Positions 31,728 through 39,880 of a stretch of 41,751 bases of DNA are shown here, piece by piece. Source of the stretch: Bacteroidota bacterium (GTDB taxonomy: Bacteria; Bacteroidota; Bacteroidia; UKL13-3); contig CANNQU010000026.1 of NCBI GenBank assembly GCA_947507965.1, forward strand, positions 1 through 41,751, in the 5' to 3' direction. A program made the position numbers and the translations under genes. Under the pieces are notes generated by a model, which had not been told where the DNA came from, searched no databases, and saw only the letters and a program-made list of their open reading frames with translations. Position 1 is the first letter of the stretch; every line of letters starts with the position of its first letter.

Positions 31728-32618
31728 ATGAATACGATACGACTCTTCTTATTTTCAGTTCTGACTTTATTATTTTGTAATACACAGGCACAGGGCTCAA
31801 AGGTTAAAACAAAAAAAACTCCCGGGGGATTAGAATATAAAATTTTTATTTCCAAAGGGGGTGTAAAAATCGCATCCGGCGATATGGTATATTTTAAAGT
31901 GGTGGGAAAAGCAGGAGACTCTACGCTATTCGACACCTACAAAAATGTACGTCAACCCTACATGAATTTGATCGTTAATGAAACCATCCATCCGGGCAAT
32001 TTCGAAGAAGGATTAATGTTGCTGGGTAAAGGTGATAGCGCTTTGTTTAAAATCAATGCTGATTCTTTTTACGGCGTATATATGGGAACTGAAGTACCTA
32101 GCTTTATTAAAAAAGGAGAGCCCCTTTTGTTTCTCGTACAAATTGACAGTGTGATTGGTAGCAAGGTATTGAAAGCACGAAGTGATGCGCAAGCAATAAT
32201 GGTTAAGGAAAAGCAAAAAAATGAGGCGAGTGTTATTGAAAATTACATACAGAATTCAGGAATAAAATATACTAAAACAGCCACTGGCCTTTACTATATT
32301 ATTACGCACGCAACCAATGGTAATAAGGCATCCAACGGTGATCAAATAGGCGCCAATTATACTGGGAAATTATTAAATGGGGTGGTATTCGATTCGAATG
32401 ATAAAACCGGTAAACCCTTTGAATTTAAACTGGGTGCACATCAGGTAATCGCCGGTTGGGATGAAGCTTTTGAATTATTGAATTTGGGAGAAAAAGCAAC
32501 CCTGTTGCTTCCCTCTGAACTTGCTTATGGTGCGCAAGGTGCAGGGAATGATATTATGCCTTATACCCCTTTAATTTTCGATGTGGAATTAGTTACCATC
32601 ACTAAAGCAGAAAAATAA
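31728..32618 (+). CDS. FKBP-type peptidyl-prolyl isomerase, periplasmic (array gene 2)
   Basis: A 296-residue exported FKBP protein. The signal peptide is MNTIRLFLFSVLTLLFCNTQAQ; its Cys17 is preceded by Phe, a poor lipobox, so ordinary signal peptidase cleavage after QAQ is more likely. The first domain (about 30-145) is FKBP-like but degenerate: VYFKVVGKAGDSTLFDTYKN and IHPGNFEEGLMLLGKGDSA, with no Trp. The second (about 180-296) is canonical: NYTGKLLNGVVFDSN, VIAGWDEAFELL, SELAYG, YTPLIFDVEL. It is a close paralogue of gene 1 in layout and sequence, 4 bases after it and 1 base before gene 3. Confidence 0.87.
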   Translation: MNTIRLFLFSVLTLLFCNTQAQGSKVKTKKTPGGLEYKIFISKGGVKIASGDMVYFKVVGKAGDSTLFDTYKNVRQPYMNLIVNETIHPGNFEEGLMLLGKGDSALFKINADSFYGVYMGTEVPSFIKKGEPLLFLVQIDSVIGSKVLKARSDAQAIMVKEKQKNEASVIENYIQNSGIKYTKTATGLYYIITHATNGNKASNGDQIGANYTGKLLNGVVFDSNDKTGKPFEFKLGAHQVIAGWDEAFELLNLGEKATLLLPSELAYGAQGAGNDIMPYTPLIFDVELVTITKAEK

Positions 32619-32619
32619 A

Positions 32620-33507
32620 ATGAATTCAATCCGGCTTTTTTTAGTTTTATGTTTTACTTTCATACTACTGAATTTGCAGGCGCAGGGTTCCAAAAACAAG
32701 ACTCAAAAAACATCTCTTGGCTTGGAATACAAAATTTTTACCGCCAACAGCGGCGATAAAATTGCTTCCGGCGACCTGGTGTTTTTCAAAGTAATAATTA
32801 AAACGGGCGACTCCATTATTTTCAACACCTATAAGAATGCGGAAGGCCCTGCCATGAATTTATTGATACAGGATAAAATTAGTCCCGCAAATTTCGAAGA
32901 AGGGTTAACCTTATTATGTAAAGGTGATAGCGCCTTGTTTCTTATCCATGCCGACTCCTTCTATAGTATCTACACTCATTCTCCAACGCCTGACTTTGTA
33001 AAAAAAAGCGAGCCACTGAAGTTTTTTGTCAAAATTGACAGTATTATTACCAAAGCAACGTTAGCAGAAAGTAAAGCACTCGTAGAGCAAGAAAGTTACG
33101 TAAAGCAGCAAAACGAATCCATGGTTCTGGAAGCGTATTTGAAGCGCACTGGATTGGCCTTTATACGAACCACCTCGGGGTTAAATTATTTAATCACTAA
33201 AAAAACAAATGGGCCAAAGGCCCATGCCGGCGATAAGATAGCGGCCTTTTATACTGGAAAACTTCTGGATGGAACAGTGTTTGATACGAACAAAGAATCC
33301 GGACAACCTTTTGAATTTACCTTAGGTGCACATCAAGTGATAGCAGGTTGGGATGAAATTTTCGAAATCCTCAACGAAGGAGAAAGCGCTACCCTGGTTT
33401 TGCCATCGTCGTTAGCATATGGAGAAGGTGGAACGGGATCCAGAATAGGCGGCTATTCGTCGTTGATATTTGATATCGAGTTCGTTAAAATCAGTAAAGC
33501 AGAATAG
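32620..33507 (+). CDS. FKBP-type peptidyl-prolyl isomerase, periplasmic (array gene 3)
   Basis: A 295-residue exported FKBP protein with signal peptide MNSIRLFLVLCFTFILLNLQAQ. The N-terminal domain (about 30-145) is close to that of gene 1 (ISPANFEEGLTLLCKGDSALFLI), and the usual FD after the Gly is FN here (IFNTYKN), so a further active-site residue is changed. The C-terminal domain (about 180-295) is complete: FYTGKLLDGTVFDTN, VIAGWDEIFEIL, SSLAYGEGG, SLIFDIEF. It starts one base after the stop of gene 2, which suggests coupled translation. It may act on different clients from its neighbours. Confidence 0.87.
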   Translation: MNSIRLFLVLCFTFILLNLQAQGSKNKTQKTSLGLEYKIFTANSGDKIASGDLVFFKVIIKTGDSIIFNTYKNAEGPAMNLLIQDKISPANFEEGLTLLCKGDSALFLIHADSFYSIYTHSPTPDFVKKSEPLKFFVKIDSIITKATLAESKALVEQESYVKQQNESMVLEAYLKRTGLAFIRTTSGLNYLITKKTNGPKAHAGDKIAAFYTGKLLDGTVFDTNKESGQPFEFTLGAHQVIAGWDEIFEILNEGESATLVLPSSLAYGEGGTGSRIGGYSSLIFDIEFVKISKAE

Positions 33508-33511
33508 TTCG

Positions 33512-34366
33512 ATGAAACTTCGTTCGTTACTCCTGTTTTTTTTAATTTTCTTCTTATTTGGAAGCGAAGCCAATGCGCAATATCTTACAGGACCTAACGG
33601 TGTTCATTATTTTTTTTGGAAAAGTGGTGGACCTGCGCAGCGTGCCGAAATTGGTGATTTAGTGTTTATGGATGTGGTAGGGAAAACCGAGACCGATTCC
33701 ATCATATTAAGTAGTTATATGCAGGGACAACCCTTCCAAATATTTGTTCCTACGCCCACCTACAGAGGCTGTTTTTATGAAATGTTTACCCTGCTTGGGG
33801 AAGGAGATAGTGCTGAAGTTTCGGTTGTTGCCGACTCTCTTTACCTAAAATCGTTCGGCAGGAAGCTGCCTGATTATATACGAGAAGGGAGTAAAATTAA
33901 AATCACGTTAAAGCTCTCTTCCATTGTTACAAAAAAAGAATATGACGACCGAATATTGGAGGAAGGAAAGCATGCTTCTGAGAATCAAACGTCCGATATT
34001 GAACGCTATATTTCAGAGAAGAAACTGCAAATGACCAAGTCAAGTTCCGGAATGTATTATCAATTCGCATTGAAAGGATCTGCCCGACGTGTTAAAAAAG
34101 GCGATATCGTATTGGTTCATTATACCGGCTACTTCCTGGATGGAAAAATATTTGACAGTAGCCTCTCGCGAGAACAGCCATTTGAGTTTGAAGTAGGAAA
34201 TGGAGGTGTAATCAAAGGTTGGGATGAAGCATTACAATTGATGTCGATACGTGATAAATTAATGGTCATCATCCCCTATCAGCTAGGTTATGGCGAAAAA
34301 GGGAATACCGGAATTCCACCCTTTACACCGCTTATTTTCGAAATTGAACTACTAAACATCAATTAA
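33512..34366 (+). CDS. FKBP-type peptidyl-prolyl isomerase, periplasmic (array gene 4)
   Basis: A 284-residue exported FKBP protein, the most divergent of the array. ATG 33512 gives the signal peptide MKLRSLLLFFLIFFLFGSEANAQ; the frame is open from 33470, inside gene 3, but that extension is not signal-like. The first domain keeps only the outline (LVFMDVVGKTETDS, YRGCFYEMFTLLGEGDSAEV) and lacks the FD and Trp positions. The second domain (about 170-284) is canonical: HYTGYFLDGKIFDSS, VIKGWDEALQLM, YQLGYGEKG, FTPLIFEIEL. It lies 4 bases after gene 3 and 2 bases before gene 5. Confidence 0.86.
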   Translation: MKLRSLLLFFLIFFLFGSEANAQYLTGPNGVHYFFWKSGGPAQRAEIGDLVFMDVVGKTETDSIILSSYMQGQPFQIFVPTPTYRGCFYEMFTLLGEGDSAEVSVVADSLYLKSFGRKLPDYIREGSKIKITLKLSSIVTKKEYDDRILEEGKHASENQTSDIERYISEKKLQMTKSSSGMYYQFALKGSARRVKKGDIVLVHYTGYFLDGKIFDSSLSREQPFEFEVGNGGVIKGWDEALQLMSIRDKLMVIIPYQLGYGEKGNTGIPPFTPLIFEIELLNIN

Positions 34367-34368
34367 TA

Positions 34369-35241
34369 ATGCCTAACTATTTATACCTTATATGCCTCAG
34401 TATCCTTTTAGGATGTAGTGGAACAAAAAAAACGGTTACTTCTCCAAGTAAATCCAATCCAGGCAATTCGAATTTATCAGCCACAAAAGAAAACCAAAAA
34501 CAACCCATGAAAGGTCCTGACCCTGTGATTACGTCAAGCGGACTCCGCTATATTATTTTGCAACATACCGCTGGGAGCAATAAACCCAAAAATGGAGACA
34601 AAGTCTCTGTTCATTATCGGGGTAAACTGGAAGACGGCACCGAATTCGACAACAGCTTCAAACGCGGAGAGCCCTTTGAGTTTCAGTTAGGAATAGGAAA
34701 AGTAATCAAGGGGTGGGATGAGGGAATCGCTCTTTTGGCGGAAGGAGATTCAGCCTTACTCATTATACCCCCTTCGCTTGGATATGGAGATCGAGTAATT
34801 GGAAGCATCCCGGCCAACTCCACCTTGTATTTCGAAGTAGTGCTCGTAAAAATAAAGGAGCCCCTTTTTGCAACCGAATACAATTGGCAAAACAAGCAAG
34901 AACATAGTACGGCTTCGGGTTTAAAATATTATATCGTAAAAGAAGGCACCGGGGCCGCTGCCTTCGTAGGAGCCAAGGTAAAAGTGCATTATACCGGCTA
35001 CCTCAAGGATGGAAAAATTTTCGACTCATCCGTATTGCGTGAAGAGCCCATTGAATTTAGTTTAGGTACCGGAATGGTAATTAAGGGGTGGGATGAAGGG
35101 ATATTACTGATGCGACAAGGCGCAAAATATCGATTTTTAATTCCATCCGGCTTGGGTTATGGCGACCAAGACGTTGGAGAAGGTGTAATTCCAGCCAATT
35201 CAGAGCTTATTTTCGACTGTGAATTACTTGAAGTAAAATAG
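34369..35241 (+). CDS. Lipoprotein with two intact FKBP domains (array gene 5)
   Basis: A 290-residue lipoprotein (lipobox SILLGC, Cys16) with a Ser/Asn/Lys-rich linker to about residue 48. Both FKBP domains look catalytically complete. Domain 1 (about 50-163): HYRGKLEDGTEFDNS, VIKGWDEGIALLAEGD, LGYGDRVIGSIPANSTLYFEVVL. Domain 2 (about 180-290): HYTGYLKDGKIFDSS, VIKGWDEGILLMRQGA, LGYGDQDVGEGVIPANSELIFDCELLEV. Unlike genes 1-4 it kept Tyr, Phe-Asp, Val-Ile, Trp and Tyr in both domains. It closes the array; a 159-bp gap follows. Confidence 0.9.
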   Translation: MPNYLYLICLSILLGCSGTKKTVTSPSKSNPGNSNLSATKENQKQPMKGPDPVITSSGLRYIILQHTAGSNKPKNGDKVSVHYRGKLEDGTEFDNSFKRGEPFEFQLGIGKVIKGWDEGIALLAEGDSALLIIPPSLGYGDRVIGSIPANSTLYFEVVLVKIKEPLFATEYNWQNKQEHSTASGLKYYIVKEGTGAAAFVGAKVKVHYTGYLKDGKIFDSSVLREEPIEFSLGTGMVIKGWDEGILLMRQGAKYRFLIPSGLGYGDQDVGEGVIPANSELIFDCELLEVK

Positions 35242-35367
35242 TTTTAAAAGGGAATAAACGCAAAAAAGGTTTATCCATAATTCTCACGAGTCTCCATTAA
35301 TTTATTCCCTTTAAGTTGCAGATTGATATCCAATTTTTGTAGCTGCTTCGTTTCCCAATAATTTTAA

Positions 35368-35375
35368 TATATTTG
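35368..35375 (+). promoter_or_regulatory. Bacteroidetes -7 promoter element (hybrid kinase)
   Basis: TATATTTG is an exact TAnnTTTG match, 25 bases before ATG 35401. It indicates that the kinase is transcribed apart from the FKBP array. Confidence 0.5.
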
Positions 35376-35400
35376 AAGCGCCTTGGCATAGACGTTTAAT

Positions 35401-36945
35401 ATGGGGAGAAATAAGAAAATAACTAATATTGTATTATCCGACAAAGAAAAGTTTTTAATTAATCTTAGTCATCAAATACGTACGCCGCTTTATTCTATAA
35501 TCGGTTTAACGGAAATCTTACAATCATCAAAACTCGATGAACAACAACGAGAATATGTAACCCACGTAAACTCTGCTATCAATACGTTATCAGAACTGGT
35601 AAATAGTCTTTTGGGATTCCTTCAATTGGAGAACAACACCTTAAAACTCAAGGAAGAAATTTTTTCTATTGATGACATTATAACGAATATCATTAGACTT
35701 CACAAGCCAACGATTACCGAAAAGGGGTTGAAGGCTAGCTATTTTATTGATAAAGATATCCCCAATAACCTTAGAGGCGACAAAAGTATTTGCCAAATAC
35801 TAATCAATAATATTGTAAACAATGCGGTAAAATATACCTATAGTGGCAATATAGAAATACGTGTTGCACTATTGGAAGATAAATTACAATCGGTAACCAT
35901 TGAAATAAAAATACAGGATACAGGAATTGGCATTTCAAGAAGCTTACTGGAGAAAATATTCAAAAAAGAATCCCCCCATACCACCGATTATACAGAAGAC
36001 CTGATTGTGCCAGCCCTCGGGTTGCAAATTTCGGAGCAATTGGCTGAACTGATGATGGGGAGCATAAGTGCTCAAAGTACCGAGGGGAAAGGGAGTACCT
36101 TTACCATACAATTACAGCTGAAGAAAGATCTTAGCAAGACGCCGGCGAAACAAGAAAAAAGCAATGAAATATTTTTCAATAACCTACAGTTATTACTGGT
36201 TGAAGACAACCGTCTAAACCAAATTGTCACGCAGAAAATCCTACAATTGCAAGGCATTAATGTACATGTGGCCGACAACGGAAAGGTGGCCGTAGAAATG
36301 CTGAATCATACAAAATATGATATCATCCTGATGGATTTACAAATGCCTGTAATGGATGGGTATGCAACAACATTATTAATTCGTCAAGCCATGTCGGCAC
36401 CATTAAATAAGATACCGATCATAGCCTATACGGCTCATGCCTTCGCCGGAGAATCGGAAAAGTGTTTGGCCGCCGGCATGAATGACTATGTTTCAAAGCC
36501 AATTAATACGGACGATTTAATGAAAAAAATTGCCGTATTGGTTCCGTCTAAAACAAATATTTATTCTAAATCCGAATCTGCACAGAATTTCAAGGAATAT
36601 AAAAACGATAGCGTCGACTTATCGTACCTCCATGAATTATCGAGAGGGAATAAAGAATTTGTACACGAAGTGATTGAAGTTTTTTTAAAAGAAACTCCTG
36701 GCGAAATGCGAATAGGGAAAATAAAGCTGGAAGAAAAAAACTTAGACGACTTATATAAAATTATACATAAATTAAAACCATCATACGCTTTGATGGGTAT
36801 GCACATGGCGTCGGAGGCTGTTTTGGAGGTACAATACGAATGTAAAAACACAAAAGACCTCACCAAAATAACCGGTGCTTTTTTACGAATACAAGGCGCC
36901 TTGAACAAGGCATTGCCGCAGCTAGAATTACAATTAAAGAGGTAA
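35401..36945 (+). CDS. Sensor-less hybrid histidine kinase with receiver and Hpt domains
   Basis: A 514-residue phosphorelay protein: HisKA with H24 (NLSHQIRTPLYSIIG), HATPase (N box NNIVNNAVKYT, G1 DTGIGIS, degenerate G2 PALGLQI in place of GTGLGL), receiver with D312 (DIILMDLQMPVMDG; VEDNRLNQ acidic pair; final Lys in DYVSKPI), and a C-terminal Hpt domain with H456 (IIHKLKPSYALMGM). There is no signal peptide, membrane segment or input domain; an in-frame TAG at 35389-35391 excludes a longer form. It has all relay steps His-Asp-His in one chain but no output domain, so it should pass phosphate to a separate regulator. It is probably soluble. It lies between the FKBP array and a sugar aminotransferase, with no obvious partner beside it. 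Confidence 0.9.
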   Translation: MGRNKKITNIVLSDKEKFLINLSHQIRTPLYSIIGLTEILQSSKLDEQQREYVTHVNSAINTLSELVNSLLGFLQLENNTLKLKEEIFSIDDIITNIIRLHKPTITEKGLKASYFIDKDIPNNLRGDKSICQILINNIVNNAVKYTYSGNIEIRVALLEDKLQSVTIEIKIQDTGIGISRSLLEKIFKKESPHTTDYTEDLIVPALGLQISEQLAELMMGSISAQSTEGKGSTFTIQLQLKKDLSKTPAKQEKSNEIFFNNLQLLLVEDNRLNQIVTQKILQLQGINVHVADNGKVAVEMLNHTKYDIILMDLQMPVMDGYATTLLIRQAMSAPLNKIPIIAYTAHAFAGESEKCLAAGMNDYVSKPINTDDLMKKIAVLVPSKTNIYSKSESAQNFKEYKNDSVDLSYLHELSRGNKEFVHEVIEVFLKETPGEMRIGKIKLEEKNLDDLYKIIHKLKPSYALMGMHMASEAVLEVQYECKNTKDLTKITGAFLRIQGALNKALPQLELQLKR

Positions 36946-37072
36946 TTGAATCGTGGTTTTAGTCAATGATGCACGATTCGACTACCATTCAAAGAAACAT
37001 AGGTTACTCTTTAAATAAATTCAAAAAAATCAATCTCTTGCGATTCTCCCTCTAATTTTTTCTTTCCCTTTC

Positions 37073-38176
37073 ATGGAAGTTCAGTATCTTAATCTTAATC
37101 CACAGAACCAACCTCTAAAACAGGCTTTGTTAAGTGCTGCTGAAAACGTAATCGATAGTAGTTGGTATATTCTAGGCAAACAGGTTGAACTTTTCGAATC
37201 GCAGTATGCAAAATTTTCAAATGTGAAATATTGCAACGGGGTGGCCAATGGCCTTGATGCTTTGATACTTGCTTTAAGGGCATTGAATATTGGCCAAGGT
37301 GACGAAGTTATCGTGCCCAGCAACACCTATATTGCCTCATGGATGGCAATAAGTTATGTTGGAGCAACACCTATACCCGTTGAACCGCGTATTACAACCT
37401 ACAATATCAATCCCGATTTAATTGAAGCCAAGATTACTTCGAGAACGAAAGCGATCATGCCGGTGCACCTTTATGGTCAGAGTTGCGAGATGGAAAGCAT
37501 CCTAAATATCGCAAAAAAATTCAATATCTCGGTTATTGAGGATAATGCACAGGCACAAGGAGCCAAATTTAAGGACCAACTCACGGGGAGTTTTGGCAAC
37601 ATTAACGCCACCAGTTTTTACCCCGGCAAAAACCTTGGTGCATTAGGAGATGCTGGGGCGGTAACAAGTAATGACAACGAGCTGATGAAGGCCGTTCGCA
37701 TACTTCGGAATTATGGCTCGGAACGGAAATACCATAACGAAACATTGGGCATAAATAGCCGATTGGATGAGCTACAAGCCGCTTTATTATGCGTGAAGCT
37801 TCCCCATTTAACAGCTTGGACGAATGAACGTATCGAAAAGTCTAAACAATACCATCATCAACTAAAGGGAATCGGTGATCTTATTTTACCAGCAACGGCA
37901 CAATATGCTACTCATGTTTATCATATTTACATGATACGTACTGCCCGACGTGATGCCCTTCAGAATTATTTAAATCAACACGGAGTGGGCACCTTAATAC
38001 ACTATCCTATACCACCTCATTTACAACAAGCCTATTTCGCACTCCATTATAAGAAAGGCTCTTTTCCAATTGCTGAAGTCATTGCAAAAACTTGTCTGAG
38101 TCTGCCTCTCTACCCCGGTTTAAAGGAAGAGGAAATAGATTATGTATGTTACACAATAAAAAAATTCTTCTCATAA
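37073..38176 (+). CDS. DegT/DnrJ/EryC1/StrS-family sugar aminotransferase
   Basis: A PLP-dependent enzyme of 367 residues that aminates a keto group on a nucleotide-activated sugar. It has the complete fold-type I pattern: [22 protein letters not shown] and [18 protein letters not shown] at the cofactor site, D157 in [11 protein letters not shown], the Schiff-base lysine K186 in [17 protein letters not shown], and [15 protein letters not shown]. It resembles the FdtB/WecE/DesV group making 3- or 4-amino sugars for surface glycans; the exact sugar cannot be told. No other sugar-nucleotide genes are beside it. It could feed glycosyltransferases such as that at 124-996, but this is only inference. 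Confidence 0.9.
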   Translation: MEVQYLNLNPQNQPLKQALLSAAENVIDSSWYILGKQVELFESQYAKFSNVKYCNGVANGLDALILALRALNIGQGDEVIVPSNTYIASWMAISYVGATPIPVEPRITTYNINPDLIEAKITSRTKAIMPVHLYGQSCEMESILNIAKKFNISVIEDNAQAQGAKFKDQLTGSFGNINATSFYPGKNLGALGDAGAVTSNDNELMKAVRILRNYGSERKYHNETLGINSRLDELQAALLCVKLPHLTAWTNERIEKSKQYHHQLKGIGDLILPATAQYATHVYHIYMIRTARRDALQNYLNQHGVGTLIHYPIPPHLQQAYFALHYKKGSFPIAEVIAKTCLSLPLYPGLKEEEIDYVCYTIKKFFS

Positions 38177-38184
38177 GATTTTCT

Positions 38185-38192
38185 TATTTTTG
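38185..38192 (+). promoter_or_regulatory. Bacteroidetes -7 promoter element (ald)
   Basis: TATTTTTG followed by C is an exact TAnnTTTG match, 27 bases before ATG 38220 and 9 bases after the previous stop. Confidence 0.6.
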
Positions 38193-38219
38193 CGCCTTAA
38201 ACTTTAAAACTCATTCGTC

Positions 38220-39335
38220 ATGATTATTGGCTTACCTAAAGAAATTAAAAACAACGAAAATCGTGTGGCGATTACCCCCGCAGGCGTTGCTGAATTTAAA
38301 AAGAACGGGCATACCGTTTATGTTCAAACCTGTGCCGGTATCGGTAGTGGATTTGAAGATTCGGACTACACGGAAGCGGGTGCGATAATATTACCAACCA
38401 TTGAAGAGGTTTATGCTATTGCTGAAATGATTGTAAAGGTAAAAGAACCTATTGATAAAGAATATCCACTAATCAAAGAAAATCAGCTGGTGTTTACCTA
38501 TTTCCATTATGCCTCGTATAAGCCCTTGCTTGATGCGATGTTAAAACAAAAAGGAATTTGTATTGCCTATGAAACGGTAGAAAAAACCGACCGCAGTCTT
38601 CCTTTGCTTATCCCGATGAGTGAAGTAGCCGGTAGGATGAGCATTCAGGAAGGAGCAAAATATTTAGAGAAGCCTATGGGTGGTCGTGGCATTTTGTTAG
38701 GCGGCGTACCGGGAGTAAAGCCTGCCAAGGTGGTAATATTAGGTGGTGGTATTGTAGGCACACAAGCCGCTAAAATAGCGTCAGGAATGGGTGCTGAGGT
38801 GGTTATTATGGATATCTCATTAAAACGCCTTCGCGAACTCGATGATATTATGCCGAAAAATGTGCAGACGGTGATGAGTAATCATTATAATATTGTAGCG
38901 GAAATAAAAGATGCCGATTTAGTGGTAGGTGGCGTATTGATACCGGGTGCTAAAGCACCGCATTTGATTACACGCGATATGTTGAAGCTAATGAAGCCGG
39001 GCACGGTATTAGTTGATGTCGCTGTTGACCAAGGTGGCTGCATCGAAACATGTAAGCCCACAACGCACGAAAATCCAACTTTTGAGATTGATGGAATCAT
39101 CCATTATTGCGTTGCCAATATGCCTGGGGCTGTACCTTATACTTCTACGTTAGCCTTAACCAATGCCACCTTGCCGTATGCCATACAACTGGCCAATAAA
39201 GGCTGGAAAAAAGCTTGCTCAGAAAACGAAGAACTTAAAAAAGGGTTGAACACCATCGGCGATAAAATAGTTTACAAAGGCGTATCTGATGCCTTTAATA
39301 TGGCCTTAAGCCCGGTGGACGACTTTTTAAAATAG
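38220..39335 (+). CDS. ald: Alanine dehydrogenase
   Basis: NAD-dependent oxidative deamination of L-alanine to pyruvate and ammonia, or the reverse. At 371 residues it has the full AlaDH/PNT pattern: MIIGLPKEIKNNENRVAITP with R15, the catalytic K75 (VKVKEP) and H96 (FTYFHYA), PMSEVAGRMSIQEGAKYLE, then the Rossmann motif VVILGGGIVGTQAAKIA with the acidic end VVIMDIS, and VDVAVDQGGCIET. The C-terminus MPGAVPYTSTLALTNATLPYA is typical. It is monocistronic by its own -7 element and is followed by a long non-coding region. Confidence 0.97.
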   Translation: MIIGLPKEIKNNENRVAITPAGVAEFKKNGHTVYVQTCAGIGSGFEDSDYTEAGAIILPTIEEVYAIAEMIVKVKEPIDKEYPLIKENQLVFTYFHYASYKPLLDAMLKQKGICIAYETVEKTDRSLPLLIPMSEVAGRMSIQEGAKYLEKPMGGRGILLGGVPGVKPAKVVILGGGIVGTQAAKIASGMGAEVVIMDISLKRLRELDDIMPKNVQTVMSNHYNIVAEIKDADLVVGGVLIPGAKAPHLITRDMLKLMKPGTVLVDVAVDQGGCIETCKPTTHENPTFEIDGIIHYCVANMPGAVPYTSTLALTNATLPYAIQLANKGWKKACSENEELKKGLNTIGDKIVYKGVSDAFNMALSPVDDFLK

Positions 39336-39528
39336 CTGGTTGTTAAAGCGAATTGAGTTCCTAACGATGATTCGTATTGGATGTGCTGTCGAAAATAAAA
39401 TAATCCGCCAGGACCGTATCAATGATGTTTCGTCATTCCTATTCTGAAGCCTCTTTTCGCAGATCCTAGATCCAAGAACAAGTTACCATTGACGTATTTT
39501 GTTGCTAACGTTATTCCCTTTAAGAATG

Positions 39529-39669
39529 AGATCCTTCCTTCGTCAGGATGACAATACAACACTGATTATTAAGGAGAATGTACGATTGAATGAAATGTAC
39601 GATTGAATGATGGGACAGAGAAATTTGAGTAATTGACCCCATTGTATTGTCCAGACGAAGGAAGGATCT
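39529..39669. repeat. Intergenic inverted-repeat element
   Basis: The left arm (39529-39559) holds AGATCCTTCCTTCGTC plus GACAATACAA; the right arm (39642-39669) holds TTGTATTGTC plus GACGAAGGAAGGATCT. Apart from a few central bases (CAGGAT against CA) the arms are reverse complements over about 26 positions. The spacer is 82 bp. The arms resemble the TGTCATCCTGACGAAGGAAGGATCT type of dispersed intergenic repeat known from Bacteroidota genomes, here as two facing copies. No transposase is present; it could be a MITE-like or REP-like element. Confidence 0.75.
39577..39610. repeat. 17-bp perfect tandem duplication
   Basis: AATGTACGATTGAATGA occurs twice back to back (39577-39593 and 39594-39610) without mismatch, inside the loop of the inverted repeat. 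This looks like a recent slippage duplication. Confidence 0.9.
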
Positions 39670-39880
39670 ATAGTATTTCATCTTAAAAAACTTCTATCCA
39701 AGATTCATGGCAGCGACAAAGGTTTCTTTGTTCTTACTTGACCCGCATTGGAAATTAAGCTTAGCCCAGCACCATCAAATATGGAAATACCCTAAGCGAA
39801 GCCCCTTTTTCTAAACAAATCAATTCAATTTTCAACAATCAAATATTCGCATTGAATTCCGATGTAAATTCACGGCACTT

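Larger units (their letters stand above)
39336..39880. other. Non-coding region between ald and dnaE
   Basis: The longest gene-free stretch of the window (545 bp). It contains a long inverted repeat (arms 39529-39559 and 39642-39669) with a perfect 17-bp tandem duplication in the loop (39577-39610). Bases 39427-39475 (TCGTCATTCCTATTCTGAAG, then a TTTTCGCAGATCC part) look like a decayed copy of the same kind of element. No ORF with coding character, RNA gene or clear dnaE promoter was seen. Confidence 0.6.

Noticed and set aside
33470-33511. Longer start of FKBP gene 4 overlapping gene 3
   Set aside because: The extra 14 residues precede a complete signal peptide that begins at 33512, and all other junctions in the array are non-overlapping.
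30851-35241. The FKBP array read as a nucleotide repeat or CRISPR-like structure
   Set aside because: The similarity is at the protein level and follows domain boundaries; there are no short regular repeats with spacers.
39336-39528. A hidden small gene or RNA after ald
   Set aside because: All frames are short and interrupted; no tRNA, riboswitch or terminator could be recognised.
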